DNA of 64,000 bases, taken from assembly GCA_029465975.1 (NCBI GenBank), contig CM055760.1:10245208-10309207 (forward strand), read 5' to 3'. Both the position numbers and the translations under genes were made by a program. Origin of the DNA: Dallia pectoralis (lineage: Eukaryota > Chordata > Actinopteri > Esociformes > Umbridae). The notes beneath the pieces were generated by a model. The model saw only the letters and a program-made list of their open reading frames with translations, ran no database searches and was not told the origin of the DNA. Of this stretch, positions 12,493-25,117 are shown in pieces. Every line of letters begins with the position of its first letter. The first letter of the stretch is position 1.

Positions 12493-14636
12493 AGTGCAAA
12501 TTTTGACTCAACTCATGTTGTTATAAAGTAGGAGTAGGCAAATTAACTTATCTAAAGATATGACAATTTTTATTAACAAAAAATATCTCATCACTCATCA
12601 TCTCATCACTCATCAACAAAAAATATGTACATTGCAAAAATCATAATAAATATGATAGTTATCCAAAATGTTATTTAAAAAATGTCTTCCCCAAAACCAT
12701 GGTTCCGGCCGTAACAAAGATGATCTTGTGAGCAGTTATTTGCCCCTCCAGGTGGTCTGTTGAAGCCCTGGCTGATCCTGTTACCTTTAGCCGTTAAGCT
12801 CAACAGCTCATCGATGAATAATAAAGAAATCCAACCCCCCCCCCCGTGACATCAATCAAAAAATGCCCCGGCTTGATGTGGATTCTGATAAAAGCGTGGG
12901 TTTGGAACTGAGCATTGTAATCCATCAGCTGTGCTACAGGATCTATCTTATCAGCGCTCATTAAAGTTACAGCAAATACAAAAGTAGCACGGCTCGGATA
13001 GCACTCTTTCTTAACCCGCCCAAACCGGATCTACCACAGCTACCGGAAAGAAATAGCTCAACGATCAGCTCTGACCAAGAGCCAAAGTGTCAGAGGTCAG
13101 GAGGTTAAGGACAGGACAACAGCCTAACGGGGCGACCTCACCTTTGTGGTAGCATCACCCTAACGGATGAGAAGGTGGAGGAGAACAGGGACTGCTTTCT
13201 CTCTCCTTCCCATTTCATTCCACACTCAACTCTCTCATTCTTCTTTACTTTTTATTGCACTATTTTCACCTCCTGCAGAACAATTATTGTATCCTCACTG
13301 CCTTTCTCCTAGTACCTGACTGAGACTTTAGCACCTCCTGGTTTCCTCCTCCCTGTCCGCCTCCCCCCCCCCTCCCTCGTTGCAGACGTCAGCGGGGGCT
13401 TTAAGTACCTGATTGATCACCGTCCGTGGTCATATTTCTCTGCTCCGAGGCTGGAGATTACAGGCGGCAATTTGTGTTTATGGGATTCCCGAAATTCGCT
13501 TAACAACTGGCCTCTTACTGAAAGGTCAGGCGGCGACGTGGGAGGGAGATCTCTCACTCTGTTTCATCTCCGTTTCTCCTTGTGTTTGTCTTGAAATCCG
13601 GCCTGCAGGTGGACAGAGCTCTCTAAACGTTAGCGGGTTTGTGCTGTCCAATCTCAGGTGGATCGGCCACAGTTACACAGTGAGCTAAACCACCTGGGAG
13701 TTTCAATTCGCCGGTTTCATATTCATCACAACTTTGCGCCGGACAACCTGAGTAATGTTCCGGAAGCAACAGAGTTCGGTTTGTTTCATGCCTAACGTAC
13801 AATAAAGAGCCTTCTGGCAGTAATGACGCAACAATGCCAATACAGCACGTGAAATATCATCATAATTATGCGGACGTCACATTTGATTCCAATGCATTCG
13901 GTTATATGGCGTAAGTGCACAGAAATAAAGCTACACTCTGTTAGAAGAAATCCTTCCAAGTATACGCGGTGGCTGTGTTAAGAATACATGCTGGTCTGGT
14001 TTCAGGCTTCACACTCAGTGACCCCAGGTTGGGAGGGTTTGCGGTTACCTCAGCTCCTCTAATATTAATCTCACCCCCTCATTATCTCCTGCTGGTCTCC
14101 CTTTACAGAGACACGGTGAGGTGCGCATTACCACAAACACACACGTACGTATTTTGTTTTTCTTTTCTATTTGAAGCTCAGAAACCCTTTCTCCCGATCC
14201 ACTGGCCCGAACCCTAAACCTAACATCATTATAACCTAAACCTAACCTCAATGACTGAACATTTGTGTCAATGTTTTCTTGCCCTCACTAATACGCCTAA
14301 CACTCTATAACTAACCTCAATTCCCAATTCTCTATACCTGGCTAGTAAAGTGGAAATGGCAATTTCCCGAGTGGGACGTTGGAAAATACCTCGTAGAGCC
14401 CTGGGACTGAGTGTGCCTGCTGCTAGTTTTGTCTCAGTAAGCTAGCTACAAAAAGCGTTTAGCCGCTCCTGAATAATCCAGGCAGCCAGAATGGGTGGCC
14501 GGTCAGCAGATGGGGACCTGAGTTTGTTGAAACAGGAGACAGGAGACACCTAAGTAGGGAGACAGGGGAGACACTTGGAGACCGGCTGATCCATGGGTGT
14601 GGTTGTCCAGTTTATCACCTGACCCCATGCGTTCAC
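12493..14636. other. Unannotated intergenic DNA
   Basis: Contains poly-C runs near 12832-12845 and 13361-13371 but no exon, RNA gene or recognised transposon. Confidence 0.4.
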
Positions 14637-14725
14637 CTCCTGTCTTCTTCTCTTCTCCTGTCTTTCTTTCTGTCTTCCTCTCTTCTCCTGTCTTCCTCTC
14701 TTCTCCTGTCTTCCTCTCTTTCTTT
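14637..14725. repeat. Polypyrimidine tandem repeat (tcttctcctgtcttcctc)
   Basis: About four imperfect 18-19 bp pyrimidine-rich units. Confidence 0.75.
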
Positions 14726-15112
14726 AGCAGGGCCACTGGTACCAAGATGATTGTTACTGGGTTAAATAAGCTCCTCCATCAGGCTATCACAACACTGTTA
14801 TAGATTCAGGTGGTTGTCTTGGGATGAGCCAAAGATGGAGGTTTCGATGGACTTTGTGTTTTGACACGTCCCTCCCCTTAACGGTCATTTACATATTCTG
14901 TGACTTGTGCCCCAGTAGACCTCTTCTTCTGTTCGTTCGGACCAAATGGAAGAGCCTTTGTTGCCCTTGTGCATCGATGAGCCCTGGGACACCCAACACC
15001 CTGTCACCGGTTTGTGGTTTTTCCGTTCTCGGACCACTGTTGTTAAGTACCCATCGGTGCTGACCGGGCGCACTCCGCAAGCCTTGTCATTTCAGAGGTG
15101 AAAAAAGTACTA

Positions 15113-15160
15113 ATTTGTCCATTAAAATAACCTCAGATTGATCAGAAATACAGTGCACAG
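15113..15160 (+). mobile_element. Tc1-like terminal fragment (relic)
   Basis: The stretch tttgtccattaaaataacct followed by gattgatcagaaatacagtg matches sequence just inside the terminal repeat of the Tc1-like family seen at 20.5 and 25.1 kb. Only about 50 bp survive. Confidence 0.6.
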
Positions 15161-17272
15161 TATGTGTGTGTACAGTTAGAAAGGTCCCCACAAGTATAGG
15201 AAGACAAGTGTGACATGTGAGATTCTACATGAGCTCACTCGAACGGACCCATACCCAACAATTCTGCTGAAAACATAAAAAAATGTTGAGGATTTTCCTC
15301 ATGACAAAGCAAGGTGGCTCTCTGAGGCTTGAGTGTGTTTCTCGCTAAATGCCAAGTGTTTCATGTTCCAGGGCGTCAGGGCATTTCCCGGATCCATTAT
15401 AGCCCGACTGCTATGGCTCACTCCCACTGACTTACTTATCCCCTCGTCCCTAACCTTTATGTGCACGAGGACCGATATCCATCATCTGTGCTACAGGATC
15501 TATCCATCCATTCCAGCCGAACTTCAGCCAGTGGAAAGACCTTAGCCAGCATGTGTTTGGGTACGTACAACTTATGAGCTGTCAAAGCAAAGTGCATAGC
15601 CTTACGGTAAACTGACAACCGCTGAACGACTGACACTGACATTGCAGGGAAAATGTGTGTGTGTGTGTGTTTGTGTGTAAAGGTGCGAAAGCCAAGTGCT
15701 AAGTGTCACTCATTTGTCTTCTCTGTTCCTTGCCTTTTTGTCTCTTCTCCTACGCTCGCCTCTTGTGTTGTGATGTCCCACTTATCACCGCAACTGCTTC
15801 ATCAGTGTCACTGTCTGACCTCTGACCTCCCGCTGACCCGGCCAGAAGCAGCGGCACATCGGCACCTCTCAGGTCACGTGTGATGTTCCGTGAGCCCACC
15901 TCAGATCTACCTGCCTGCTCTTTAGGTATCATAGAAAAGTTCCCGTTGACTGATGCTTTTCCTGCCAGCCGCACGGTCAGCAGAGGATGACCAACTCTAT
16001 TAGCCACCGCTGCGTTGACATGTTAAGCCCTTTCTCTGGAAATAGCCCCGTTCTTTTATTCCTTTTCTCTTGTTATCCCCCTTTCACTTCCCTCCAACCC
16101 CCCTCTAAACCTCCCTCCTCTCCCCCCCTCTTCCCATCAGTGCTTGGGCTGATGAATGCACGGTCTCCTATTGATCGCGATGGGTGATGGATGATGGTAC
16201 AGAGATGAGTGATGGGGTCCAGGAGAAGGTGCCAATATGGGGGCAGTGAAGGGGCGGGACTACCCTGCAGAGCCTAATGCCACGAGACTTAAGGCCACGG
16301 TCGCTGTGGAAACCACCATGCCACGCCTCTTAACCCCCCCACACAGCCATTCGTTTGGTTTCTTACCATTCACCGCCCCGGAGTCTCCTTCTCCTCTCGA
16401 CTCTTTCGGCTCTGTGCAATCTGGAAGTCTTGTGGAGGGAGGCGTGGGAGGTGGGGAGAGGTGAGGAGAGGTTGAACGTGAAGTGGGTGAGGGGGAATGA
16501 GAGGGAGGGGGCAGTGGAGTGGTGGGAAAAGATGATGGATAACAGGGCAGGAGGGGAGACTGCTTGGTGGCTCCAAATTGATATCCAGCCAAATGTTTTT
16601 GTCTGCTGTGAAAAATGGCACTGCAACTCTCATCTCTACAACCCCACCTCCTCCCTCCTCTCTCCTTCCTCCTACCTTCTTCTCATCCTCCTTATTTCAT
16701 CCCTCATTTCTACTCTCTGTCCTTCTCTCCGTTCTCTGCCCTCCACCCTTTTCTCATCTCGCCTCCTACTTCCTTCCTTACCTCTCCTCCGCTCTCGCTC
16801 TTTTCTTTTTCCCGTTTTTCTTTTATACTCGCCCCAATAGCAATCTATTCCCAGACTGTGTTCTCACTCTTGCATTCAAACGGTGCCAGATCATTGCTCC
16901 GGTTTCCCGACTTTCCACAGCAATTTTTCGTGCTTTTATTTCTTGTTGTAATGGAGAACTGCCTGGGTTATTGAACACTGCTTTTTGTTCTTAATAGCTC
17001 TCTCCAAATAGCCCTCTTGGTGTACCATTTAAAGACCAATACCCTGTACATTTTTAATTGAGGCTGGAGAAGGGAGGTTTGAAAAGCCACTTTGGGATAT
17101 ATATATATTCAATGTTTTCCATGTTCTGGGTAGTATCAGTGAAAACCATTAGAAACATTTAAAATATATCAATGTTCATTTTTGGGTTTAGTTAGTGTTT
17201 TTGTTTCTTGTGTTTTGGTGAAAGTAATGAGAAATGAGACCAGTGTCAAACAGAAAGTGACAAAAAAGGATA
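15161..17272. other. Intergenic DNA with long pyrimidine-rich tracts
   Basis: Strongly C/T-rich on the plus strand at 16060-16140 and 16630-16830. The open frames across them are low-complexity Ser/Leu/Pro runs. No exon recognised. Confidence 0.45.
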
Positions 17273-18011
17273 ACTAGCCGTTCAAGTCGTCACAGTGACT
17301 AGCCGTTCAAGTCGTCACAGTGACTAGCCGTTCTCGTCGTCACAGTGACTAGCCGTTCTTGTCGTCCCAGTGACTAGCCCATCTAATCGTCATAGTGACT
17401 AGCCATTCTTGTCGTCCCAGTGACTAGCCCATCTAATCGTCACAGTGACTAGCCCATCTAATCGTCACAGTGACTAGCCCATCTAATCGTCACAGTGACT
17501 AGCCATTCTAGTCGTCACAGTGACTAGCAATTCTAGTCGTCACAGTCACTAGCCGTTCTAGTCGTCACAGTCACTAGCCATTCTAGTCGTCCAAGTGACT
17601 AGCAATTCTAGTCGTCACAGTGACTAGCTAGTCGTCACACTCAATGGCCCATCTAGTCGTCACACTCACTAGCCCATCTAGTCGTCACAGTCACTATCCG
17701 TTCTAGTCGTCACAGTCACTAGCCGTTCTAGTTGTCCCAGTCACTAGCCGTTCTAGTCGTCCCAGTGACTCGCAATTCTAGTCGTCACAGTGACTAGCCG
17801 TTCTAGTCGTCACAGTCACTAGCGGTTCTAGTCGTCACACTCACTAGCGGTTCTAGTCGTCACACTCACTAGCGGTTCTAGTCGTCACAGTCACTAGCGG
17901 TTCTAGTCGTCACACTCACTAGCGGTTCTAGTCGTCACACTCACTAGCGGTTCTAGTCGTCACAGTCACTAGCGGTTCTAGTCGTCACACTCACTAGCGG
18001 TTCTAGTCGTT
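17273..18011. repeat. 25-bp minisatellite, about 30 copies
   Basis: The unit contains ctagccgttctagtcgtcac. Most variants differ by agtgact versus agtcact and by cagt versus cact. Units of the gtcacAgtgac type contain an 11-bp near-perfect palindrome. Variants cluster in blocks, e.g. cggttctag in the last third, showing ongoing expansion or homogenisation. Confidence 0.95.
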
Positions 18012-20480
18012 ACATAGGGAGAGAATCATCTGCAGGAATAGCTTGGAACCAGCGATCCGACTCACCTACCTGTGGCGTCCACAACACTTTATCCAAGGTC
18101 CAAAGGATTTCTCGAATATATATAAATAGGCAGAAATGCAAATAGACAGAGAACACTTGTTTTCATTCAATGTCATGTTTTGTTGCCTTGTTTTTCTCTC
18201 CAACTGTGTTATATTCAATTTGTACTGATGTGTACAGGCCCAAGGTCTGCCACATGAAGTCAATAGAGCAAAATGAGGAAAGGCATTCTTTCAGATTACT
18301 ATCCTCCCAATCCAGGACAGAGTTGGCAAATAGCACTACCCTCTTCCGGACAACTGGGCCGACCCAGAAACAGGTAACGTGGTCATTTGTATTAGGAATA
18401 TTTAACATCAATATTCAAAAGAAAACTTAAAGCAAAAAAAAGTGTTAATACTGATTTCAACTGTGGGAAATGTACATGTGTAAACAGCATATGTTTTCCA
18501 TGCAGTAACAAATATAGAAGAAAAGTACAATCTGTTCCAGAGCAAAAGCTGTTCTGTATCTGTAATCCCAGTTTACCCACTGGGCGGGCGGGTGAAATAA
18601 GAAGCCAGGTAGAAACACGATGTGGCCATGCTCTCATACACACTCATCACCAATCTCTCTGACATCTGGACCTCAGCATTCAGAAAACAAACAGCTGCTG
18701 ATCTCTGTTGCTGTGGCGATGCTCTGGGCTTGTTGAGATTGCACTGTTTCTTATTAGCGTTTACCGTGTCCGCCAGGATTTCTACGAACATTATAAAATC
18801 GCAATCAATGGGTAAACGTATGGGTTACAGACACTCGATGACATAATCTGATTACTTGGGGATTACTTTCATGTTCAAAAACATTAGAAGACAAATAAGA
18901 ATATAACTAATTCAACGACATCCCTTTGGTCACAATCCTTAATATCTGCAACATCGCTATGTATTGCAGTTGTGGATTTCCCGTGTTCATCCTGGGCGCA
19001 AGTCTTCTCCCAGACACACGGGGTGCTCAACTTCTAACTGCCGACATGTCACTCACCCACTGCTCCTATTGTGACCACATGTCCGCGGGTAAATACAGAT
19101 GATACCGTTTGATTTGCAAATTAAACGGAAACTCCTCCCCGAAATACGCCTCATCGATTCCCCCTCGCCGCCTACCTGACCCCCTTATAAAGGTGAGCTG
19201 GACGCCCACTCTGATAAATGGCCCCGGATTGATTTGTATTTAATTAACAATTTGCCCAAGACATTTGAAAACTCTCTCCCCTTCTCTCTCTCTCTCTCTC
19301 TGTTATTCTCCGAGGGTCGACGGGAATGCATGTGTAATTTATGGTCTGATCGATAAGTCACGCCCTAACACACGCAGCATTCGATATGAGGGCTTGGAGG
19401 ACTGTCAGGGTCTATACAATATAGAGAGTGAGAATGGAGAGATGAGAGAGAGAGGGGAAAAAGACGAATGGAGGGAATATTAGGGAGGGAATAGTATATT
19501 TGTAAAAAAAAAACGTGCAATATGGGCTACGGAACAGAGAAAAAGGTGAAAGGAAGGATTACTAAATAGAGTGAACGACAGAGAATGATGAATGGAAATG
19601 AGGTAACTTTAATTATAATTAAGGCTGTTCAGATCTAGAGAAACATTCTAGTATTTACATGCGTCTAGCACACTACCTCCCACAGCTCAACTCACATTCA
19701 CCCAGAACAAGTTAGGAGAACACTGCATTGATTTGCCATTATCCACTTCTCTCAGACAATGTTATTATATTGCTCCTCCAACAGGGGGCAGTAGTGAGTT
19801 TTGATGTGCGAATCTCCTTCGTAATATTCGATGCAGCCATCCAGATTGCCCTGTGCAAAGATAGATGGTAGATAGATGCAGCACAACCATATCTATTCAA
19901 ATGAACTCCTTTAGTAACCAACCTGTATAAACCTGTGTAACGCCCGCTGTACATTACAAAAGGAACATCTTGCTACGCTAAAATCATCGTAAGCAAAGTG
20001 AGAGAAGTGCCGTAAAATCAATGTGGTAATGTCCTGCGAGAGACACAAACGCACGAAGACACATACTCAGATGCCGAGGCTCGTAACTGATATACATACT
20101 GATTACGGGATAAAACACAGTGACCCGTGTTGGCTAGAGAACTTGGGCCAAGGTGAGAACAAAAATATCTGTCATAGTCAGCACTCGCCCCCAAGGATCC
20201 ATTGGTCGCTGGTTCTTGACCCATTTAGCGGGTGTAGCCTTGAAATAAGGCACGCGAGTAAGGGGCGACACTGGGCCCCTTTTATCGGCGGCTCATTAAA
20301 GTGTTTTATACCATATCTTGTAATGCAGCACATTAAGGTTCTGTTGTTATTTCTTGCAAGGTCATTTCCTCTCACACCCGCCCACGAATGAACCCTCTCT
20401 GGTTTTGCCGCGATGCGCCGTACATGGCATGTTGTGACAACACGCGGGGCTGTTATTATAGTCATAAAGATATTATAGTC
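18012..20480. other. Unannotated intergenic DNA
   Basis: Nothing recognised apart from a short (TC)n tract at 19280-19300 and a CTCF-like motif at 19778-19794 listed separately. Confidence 0.4.
19778..19794 (+). promoter_or_regulatory. CTCF-like motif
   Basis: CCAACAGGGGGCAGTAG is a strong match by eye to the CTCF core in plus orientation. Motif evidence only. Confidence 0.35.
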
Positions 20481-20484
20481 CTCA

Positions 20485-20908
20485 GGACCTCTCGCTCCTC
20501 TTTTTATACCGGCTAGAGCCAGTTTGAGTTGTTCTCTGAAGCCGGCAGTGCACTGCGTTGTATGCGCTCTTCTGTTTCTTGGCAATTTCTTGCATGGAAT
20601 ATTTTTCCTTTCTCAAAACAAGAATAGTCTGATCGGTTTTTGAAGATGATTCTTTGTTTCTGGCCAATTTGAGCCTGTAATCAAACCCAGAATTGCTGAT
20701 GCTCCAAATACTCAACTGGTCAAATGAATTCCAGTGCCAGTTTTTTTGCTTTAAAAGAATCTGCTGTTTTCAACTACAGTTTTGGCCTTCACAACATAAA
20801 CAAGGTCTCTATTCTATTTCGGATCAAGTTGATGTTGTTTTAATGGACTAAAATGTTCAAGGGAATTTCTAAGACACCCAAAATGTTCAAACAACGGTAG
20901 TGTATGTG
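20485..20908 (-). mobile_element. 5'-end fragment of a Tc1-like transposon
   Basis: Read on the minus strand, the element begins with a terminal-repeat relic (20908 downward, containing tacactaccgttg), passes through a noncoding leader, and enters the N-terminal helix-turn-helix part of a Tc1 transposase. Recognisable pieces are LARNKESSSKTDQTILVLRK, YSMQEIAKKQKSAYNAV and LQRTTQTGS. The frame breaks soon after and the DDE catalytic part and far terminal repeat are not visible, so it is a truncated dead copy. Confidence 0.85.
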
Positions 20909-21908
20909 TGTGAAATATAGAGTGGTCATATCGTTATGTCTTTTGTCTTTCTTCCAGCTAACATCCACAGTTCAAGTTTAGCTAAGGATTAGCTCTTCCT
21001 ACAAAATACTTAGTTCTCTTACCTTTTTTATTCCTAGCTTTACATAATTTGTATTTCTCCTCGGCTTGTCTTGATATTTTTTACATTAATTCCTGGGGCT
21101 ATTCTCCTAATCCTGTCAGTCATTTCACCCCCCCTGCATCCAGTAATAAAAGAAATGCATAATCCAGTGTTTAAAAATATGAGATTTGCTTGTTGGAATC
21201 CAATGGTGCATGTTAGATTATGGGTCTGGCAATGGCTTATGCCCCTGGTGACTCCAGAACCCAGAGTTCCTCTGTTAGCTTCTGTTGGAGAGGAGAGAAC
21301 ATTTTTGAGGCAGGGGTTTCGAGAAATTGGGTAGATTCAAAGTTTTAGAAGAAGTGTACGAGAATCAGTGTACGAGACCTCTTATAATGACTCATCAACA
21401 TATTTACAACCTTCTGACTGAACTCCCTGTTTGAACTTGGCATTTAGACTGAACGCCACAAAGCGGATTTTCTTTTGCAGAAACACATGCTAAAATTGTT
21501 TAATTCAGGAACACTGCCATGGTCTCGCACGATTGGTTAAGATCGATCTGTTTTCTCCGTATGTGCAATTAATACAGCAGAAGAAACGCGGGGTACGTTT
21601 TTGTGTGTGTGAGTCTGTATCTATGTGGCGTGTGCACATTTCCTCATGGGCTTTTCTGTTATTTATCATTGCCCGGATCTGTGAAGATGGGACAAGAAAA
21701 TCGGACCGTTTTTCGTTTTTCCCTCCTTTCTATTTTCACTGCGCCACGCTCGTTCCTTTAATACCCTTTAAAATGTAAATCCGTATGCACACGTGAACCC
21801 GGGACAATGGCTCCAATATGAATTTTATGCAAAAACGGCGCCATAACTCTGGCCCACGGTGGAACGTATGACTTGTAATTTCATTACGTAAAAGGATTGT
21901 GTGTTTGT
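20909..21908. other. Unannotated intergenic DNA
   Basis: AT-rich, no exon or recognised repeat. Confidence 0.4.
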
Positions 21909-21931
21909 GGGGGGGGGAAGGGTTAGGGGGG
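21909..21931 (+). other. G-quadruplex-prone tract
   Basis: Four or more G-runs of at least three G in 23 bp, including a GGGTTAGGG telomere-like core. Confidence 0.5.
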
Positions 21932-21968
21932 AGACAGAGGGTGGTGGCATTAGCAAAGCCTTGTTTAC

Positions 21969-21980
21969 GCGTGTGTGTGT

Positions 21981-22018
<38 letters not shown>
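21969..22018. repeat. (GT)n microsatellite
   Basis: Mostly pure GT dinucleotides with one early interruption (gttcgtg). Confidence 0.95.
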
Positions 22019-22020
<2 letters not shown>

Positions 22021-22411
22021 AGAATGAACTAGCAATGGGGCATAGGGGTTATAGCATCTAGATCAATGAAACGCAAAAAGGACCATCATATTAAATGAAG
22101 ACAAGAGCCTTTTATCCACATTACAATGAGCCTAGCCTGGGTTGTCTATAGCTTGGATTTAACATGCACTTATTCCGGTGAGCAATCTGAGTGTATTACC
22201 CAATAGAGAAGCTCTATGATGACAGTCTTCTGAGTCTGGCCTGGAATGTATTTTCTCGTTTTTATTGAGTTGTACTTTACGCACTGGATCAAACATTTCT
22301 GCCGTTATCATCAATTGTTGTTCACGAACGGCCGCATTTGAATTCGCTATTTATACTTTTATGGTTTAAAGCCATGTAAATTGGTACACGGGTGTGTTTC
22401 CAAAATAACTG

Positions 22412-22484
22412 TGTGTAACTGAAAACTGCATATTTTTGGTAAAATGTCTACAAAGGCATAAAGAGGCCCATTATCAGCAAACGT
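22412..22484 (+). mobile_element. Tc1-like leader fragment (relic)
   Basis: The block ending in gaggcccattatcagcaa matches the noncoding leader of the same Tc1-like family as at 20.5 kb. It ends about 20 bp before the LINE 3' end at 22.5 kb, so a LINE insertion may have interrupted it. Confidence 0.6.
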
Positions 22485-22503
22485 CGGTTTTACATGTGGG
22501 TCC

Positions 22504-23700
22504 ATAATTAGATTAGATCAGGTTAAACTTTGTTGTTATTGGACAGTACATGTACAGTACAACGAAATGCAGTTTTCATCCAGCCAGATGTGCAAAAGAG
22601 CTGTGCAAAAAGATATGGAGTACAGTGTGAGAATATGCAATAGACATGGATAAGTAAATGTGCAGGTATTCAGTACAGTGTGAGGATGTGCAATAGACAT
22701 GGATAAGTAAATGTGCAGGTATTCAGTACAGTGTGAGGATGTGCAATAGACATGGATAAGTAAATGTGCAGGTATTCAATACAGTGTGAGGATGTGAAAT
22801 AGACATGGATAAGTAAATGTGCAGGTATTCAGTACAGTGTGAGGATGTGCAGTAGACATATATAAGTAAATGTGCAGGTATTCAGTACAGTGTGAGGATG
22901 TGCAGTAGACATATATAAGTAAATGTGCAGGTATTCAGTACAGTGTGAGGATGTGAAATAGACATGGATAAGTAAATGTGCAGGTATTCAGTACAGTGTG
23001 AGGATGTGCAGTAGACATATATAAGTAAATGTGCAGGTATTCAGTACAGTGTGAGGATGTGCAGTAGACATATATAAGTAAATGTGCAGGTATTCAGTAC
23101 AGTGTGAGGATGTGAAATAGACATGGATAAGTAAATGTGCAGGTATTCAGTACAGTGTGAGGATGTGAAATAGACATGGATAAGTAAATGTGCAGGTATT
23201 CAGTACAGTGTGAGGATGTGCAGTAGACATATATAAGTAAATGTGCAGGTATTCAGTACAGTGTGAGGATGTGAAATAGACATGGATAAGTAAATGTGCA
23301 GGTATTCAGTTGAACAATGTGATAAATTGCAATGTGCAGAGGGCAACACCAGCGGAGAACATCTGTCCAAGTGGTAAACAGATAGTACAAACGATAAGCA
23401 TTGTGCCAGAATGTGGCACAGTTGGTTAGAACGCTCTCGACCGTGCAGCGGTAAAGGTTTACCAGGATATTAGTAGATAGGTGGGTTTTTCTTAAGAAGA
23501 ACAGCCACTGTTGCTCCTTTTTGACCAGGATTGGGGTGTTGAGTGACCAGGATAGGTCGTTGGAGATGTGGACACCCTGGAATTTGTAGCTGGTCACATG
23601 TGGTCTTATCAATGAGAACTCGGGCCTGTATACTGCTATTTGTATTCACGTAATACACAATCAGTTCTCTAAACTCAAAGATCAAAGAGAGAGTCATGTA
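22504..23700 (-). mobile_element. Non-LTR LINE 3' fragment with expanded internal repeat
   Basis: On the minus strand, 23600-23405 encodes the C-terminal part of a LINE reverse transcriptase: SYKFQGVHISNDLSW, then QQWLFFLRKTHLST, then LYRCTVESVLTNC. A 3' region follows that is dominated by the 53-bp array below and ends near 22504-22570, where the plus strand reads gtacaacgaaatgcagtttt. The frame is broken upstream and the catalytic YxDD region is absent, so this is a 5'-truncated dead copy. The clade (L2 or Rex-like) cannot be decided by eye. Confidence 0.8.
22619..23311. repeat. 53-bp minisatellite, about 13 copies
   Basis: Units contain cagtacagtgtgaggatgtg and agtaaatgtgcaggtattca. Two subtypes alternate: caatagacatggataag and cagtagacatatataag. 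The array lies within the LINE 3' region. Confidence 0.95.
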
Positions 23701-24366
23701 CAGGTCAAATTACTAATGTGACTAATTGCTAATATTTTAACCATAACTCAATAGCTGACATTTGGGACAAGATATTTTTCCGCTCTGGGTAATAGTTTTG
23801 CTTCAAATGTAGACTTGCAATAATTTAAACATGCTAACTGGACAGTTCTATGTTACACAAATACAATTAGGGGCTCAGTGGTGTGGTAAATTGACGGTCA
23901 AAATCATGTCAATACGCCGTCATTTGGAAGTTCTCTATTACAACGGCTCACAGCAAAGAAAGAGTCAAAGAGACGTAGGAGAGATTAATGATCAAAGAAT
24001 CTGTCCAGAACCAACTGTAATGCATACTAAATGTGATTTATATGTGTTTTTTTTATTGGATTCGGTCGATATTTCAAAGATTTTCCCACAGATCTTTGGC
24101 CATTGAGAGGTATTTGACAAGGGATCCAAAGGTCAACATCCAATCGGAAGTCCGGGTCATAGGAATTATACAGGAAGTCCTCTGGCAACACGGAACCCCC
24201 ACATTGGTTCCGCCCACCCTGGACGTCGTTAAGCCAATTAATTTTGATTAGAACCCTGGTCGCCATGGCGCAATGTAATTAAATTCAAATTCAAGTATTT
24301 AATTGGAATATATGAGCCATAAAAAAATCGGATAAACACACACACGTACACGCTCACTCCTCAGTC

Positions 24367-24368
<2 letters not shown>
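23701..24368. other. Unannotated intergenic DNA
   Basis: No exon or recognised repeat. Confidence 0.4.
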
Positions 24369-24414
<46 letters not shown>

Positions 24415-24545
24415 CGCGCGCGAACAAACAAACACACAGACACACACACACACACTGCCAATCCATAATGTGGGAATCATGCTCTGGTGGTATCGATCGA
24501 TGGAGGGCTGTGGGTGTGTTTGTGTGTGTGTGTGTGTGTGTGTAA
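24369..24545. repeat. (CA)n, CGCGCG and (GT)n cluster
   Basis: A (CA)n tract (24369-24412) runs into tgcgcgcgcga, then shorter CA tracts. A separate (GT)n tract follows at 24516-24543. CA and GT tracts face each other as a loose inverted pair, and the alternating purine-pyrimidine DNA is Z-prone. Confidence 0.9.
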
Positions 24546-24934
24546 TAGTGGAGGTGGTGGCACGGGGGGTGGATGCTGGGCTGGACCATAGAGCCCAGAC
24601 ACTCCAGTCTATTGGATTGAGATTCATTCGCTATTTAAGGGTCAGGGATCGGGCCATGGGCGCGTTCAAGCCTCTCTGATCAATACCGACGCCCCACATC
24701 CTGACTGACCTGGGCATTTTGTCACCGTAAATCCTCCACTCCCCGTTTTTCCTGCTCCGCCTTGTCTTTTTTCTCTCTAAATACACAGTCATTTAAAAGA
24801 CGAGATTAAGTCAACCGGGAGCACTTCCGAAGATCTACCGTGAATGCATTTCATATATCTGGAATGGCTGTATGATGCTCACAATAAGGAGTCCACTGTC
24901 TCGCCGTCGCTACGACAAACGCGTGCCGTTCTGA

Positions 24935-25020
24935 GGGGGGCGTGGTGCCACAGAGGGTGAAGGGGGCGTGGTGCCACAGAGGGTGAAGGGGGCGTGGTGC
25001 CACAGAGGGTGAAGGGGGCG
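24935..25020. repeat. 26-bp tandem repeat, about 3.3 copies
   Basis: Identical units containing ggggcgtggtgccacagagg. Confidence 0.9.
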
Positions 25021-25117
25021 TTAATTAATAATTAATAAAAATAATTGATAAAATGTGATACACAGTTCTTCTGCAGCCCCCCCGCCTGATTTTGATTTGA
25101 ATTTGCCTGCTTGGTTT

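Noticed and set aside
16260..16994. Several 110-160 codon frames on both strands
   Set aside because: Low-complexity C/T-rich DNA encoding Ser/Leu/Pro/Phe runs; no family motif.
17273..18011. CRISPR-like array
   Set aside because: There are no unique spacers between repeats; it is a head-to-tail minisatellite in vertebrate DNA. The same applies to the arrays at 44.7, 46.1 and 61.9 kb.
20178..20585. 135-codon minus-strand frame
   Set aside because: Overlaps the Tc1 relic in the wrong frame and reads unrelated sequence beyond it; treated as a chance open frame.
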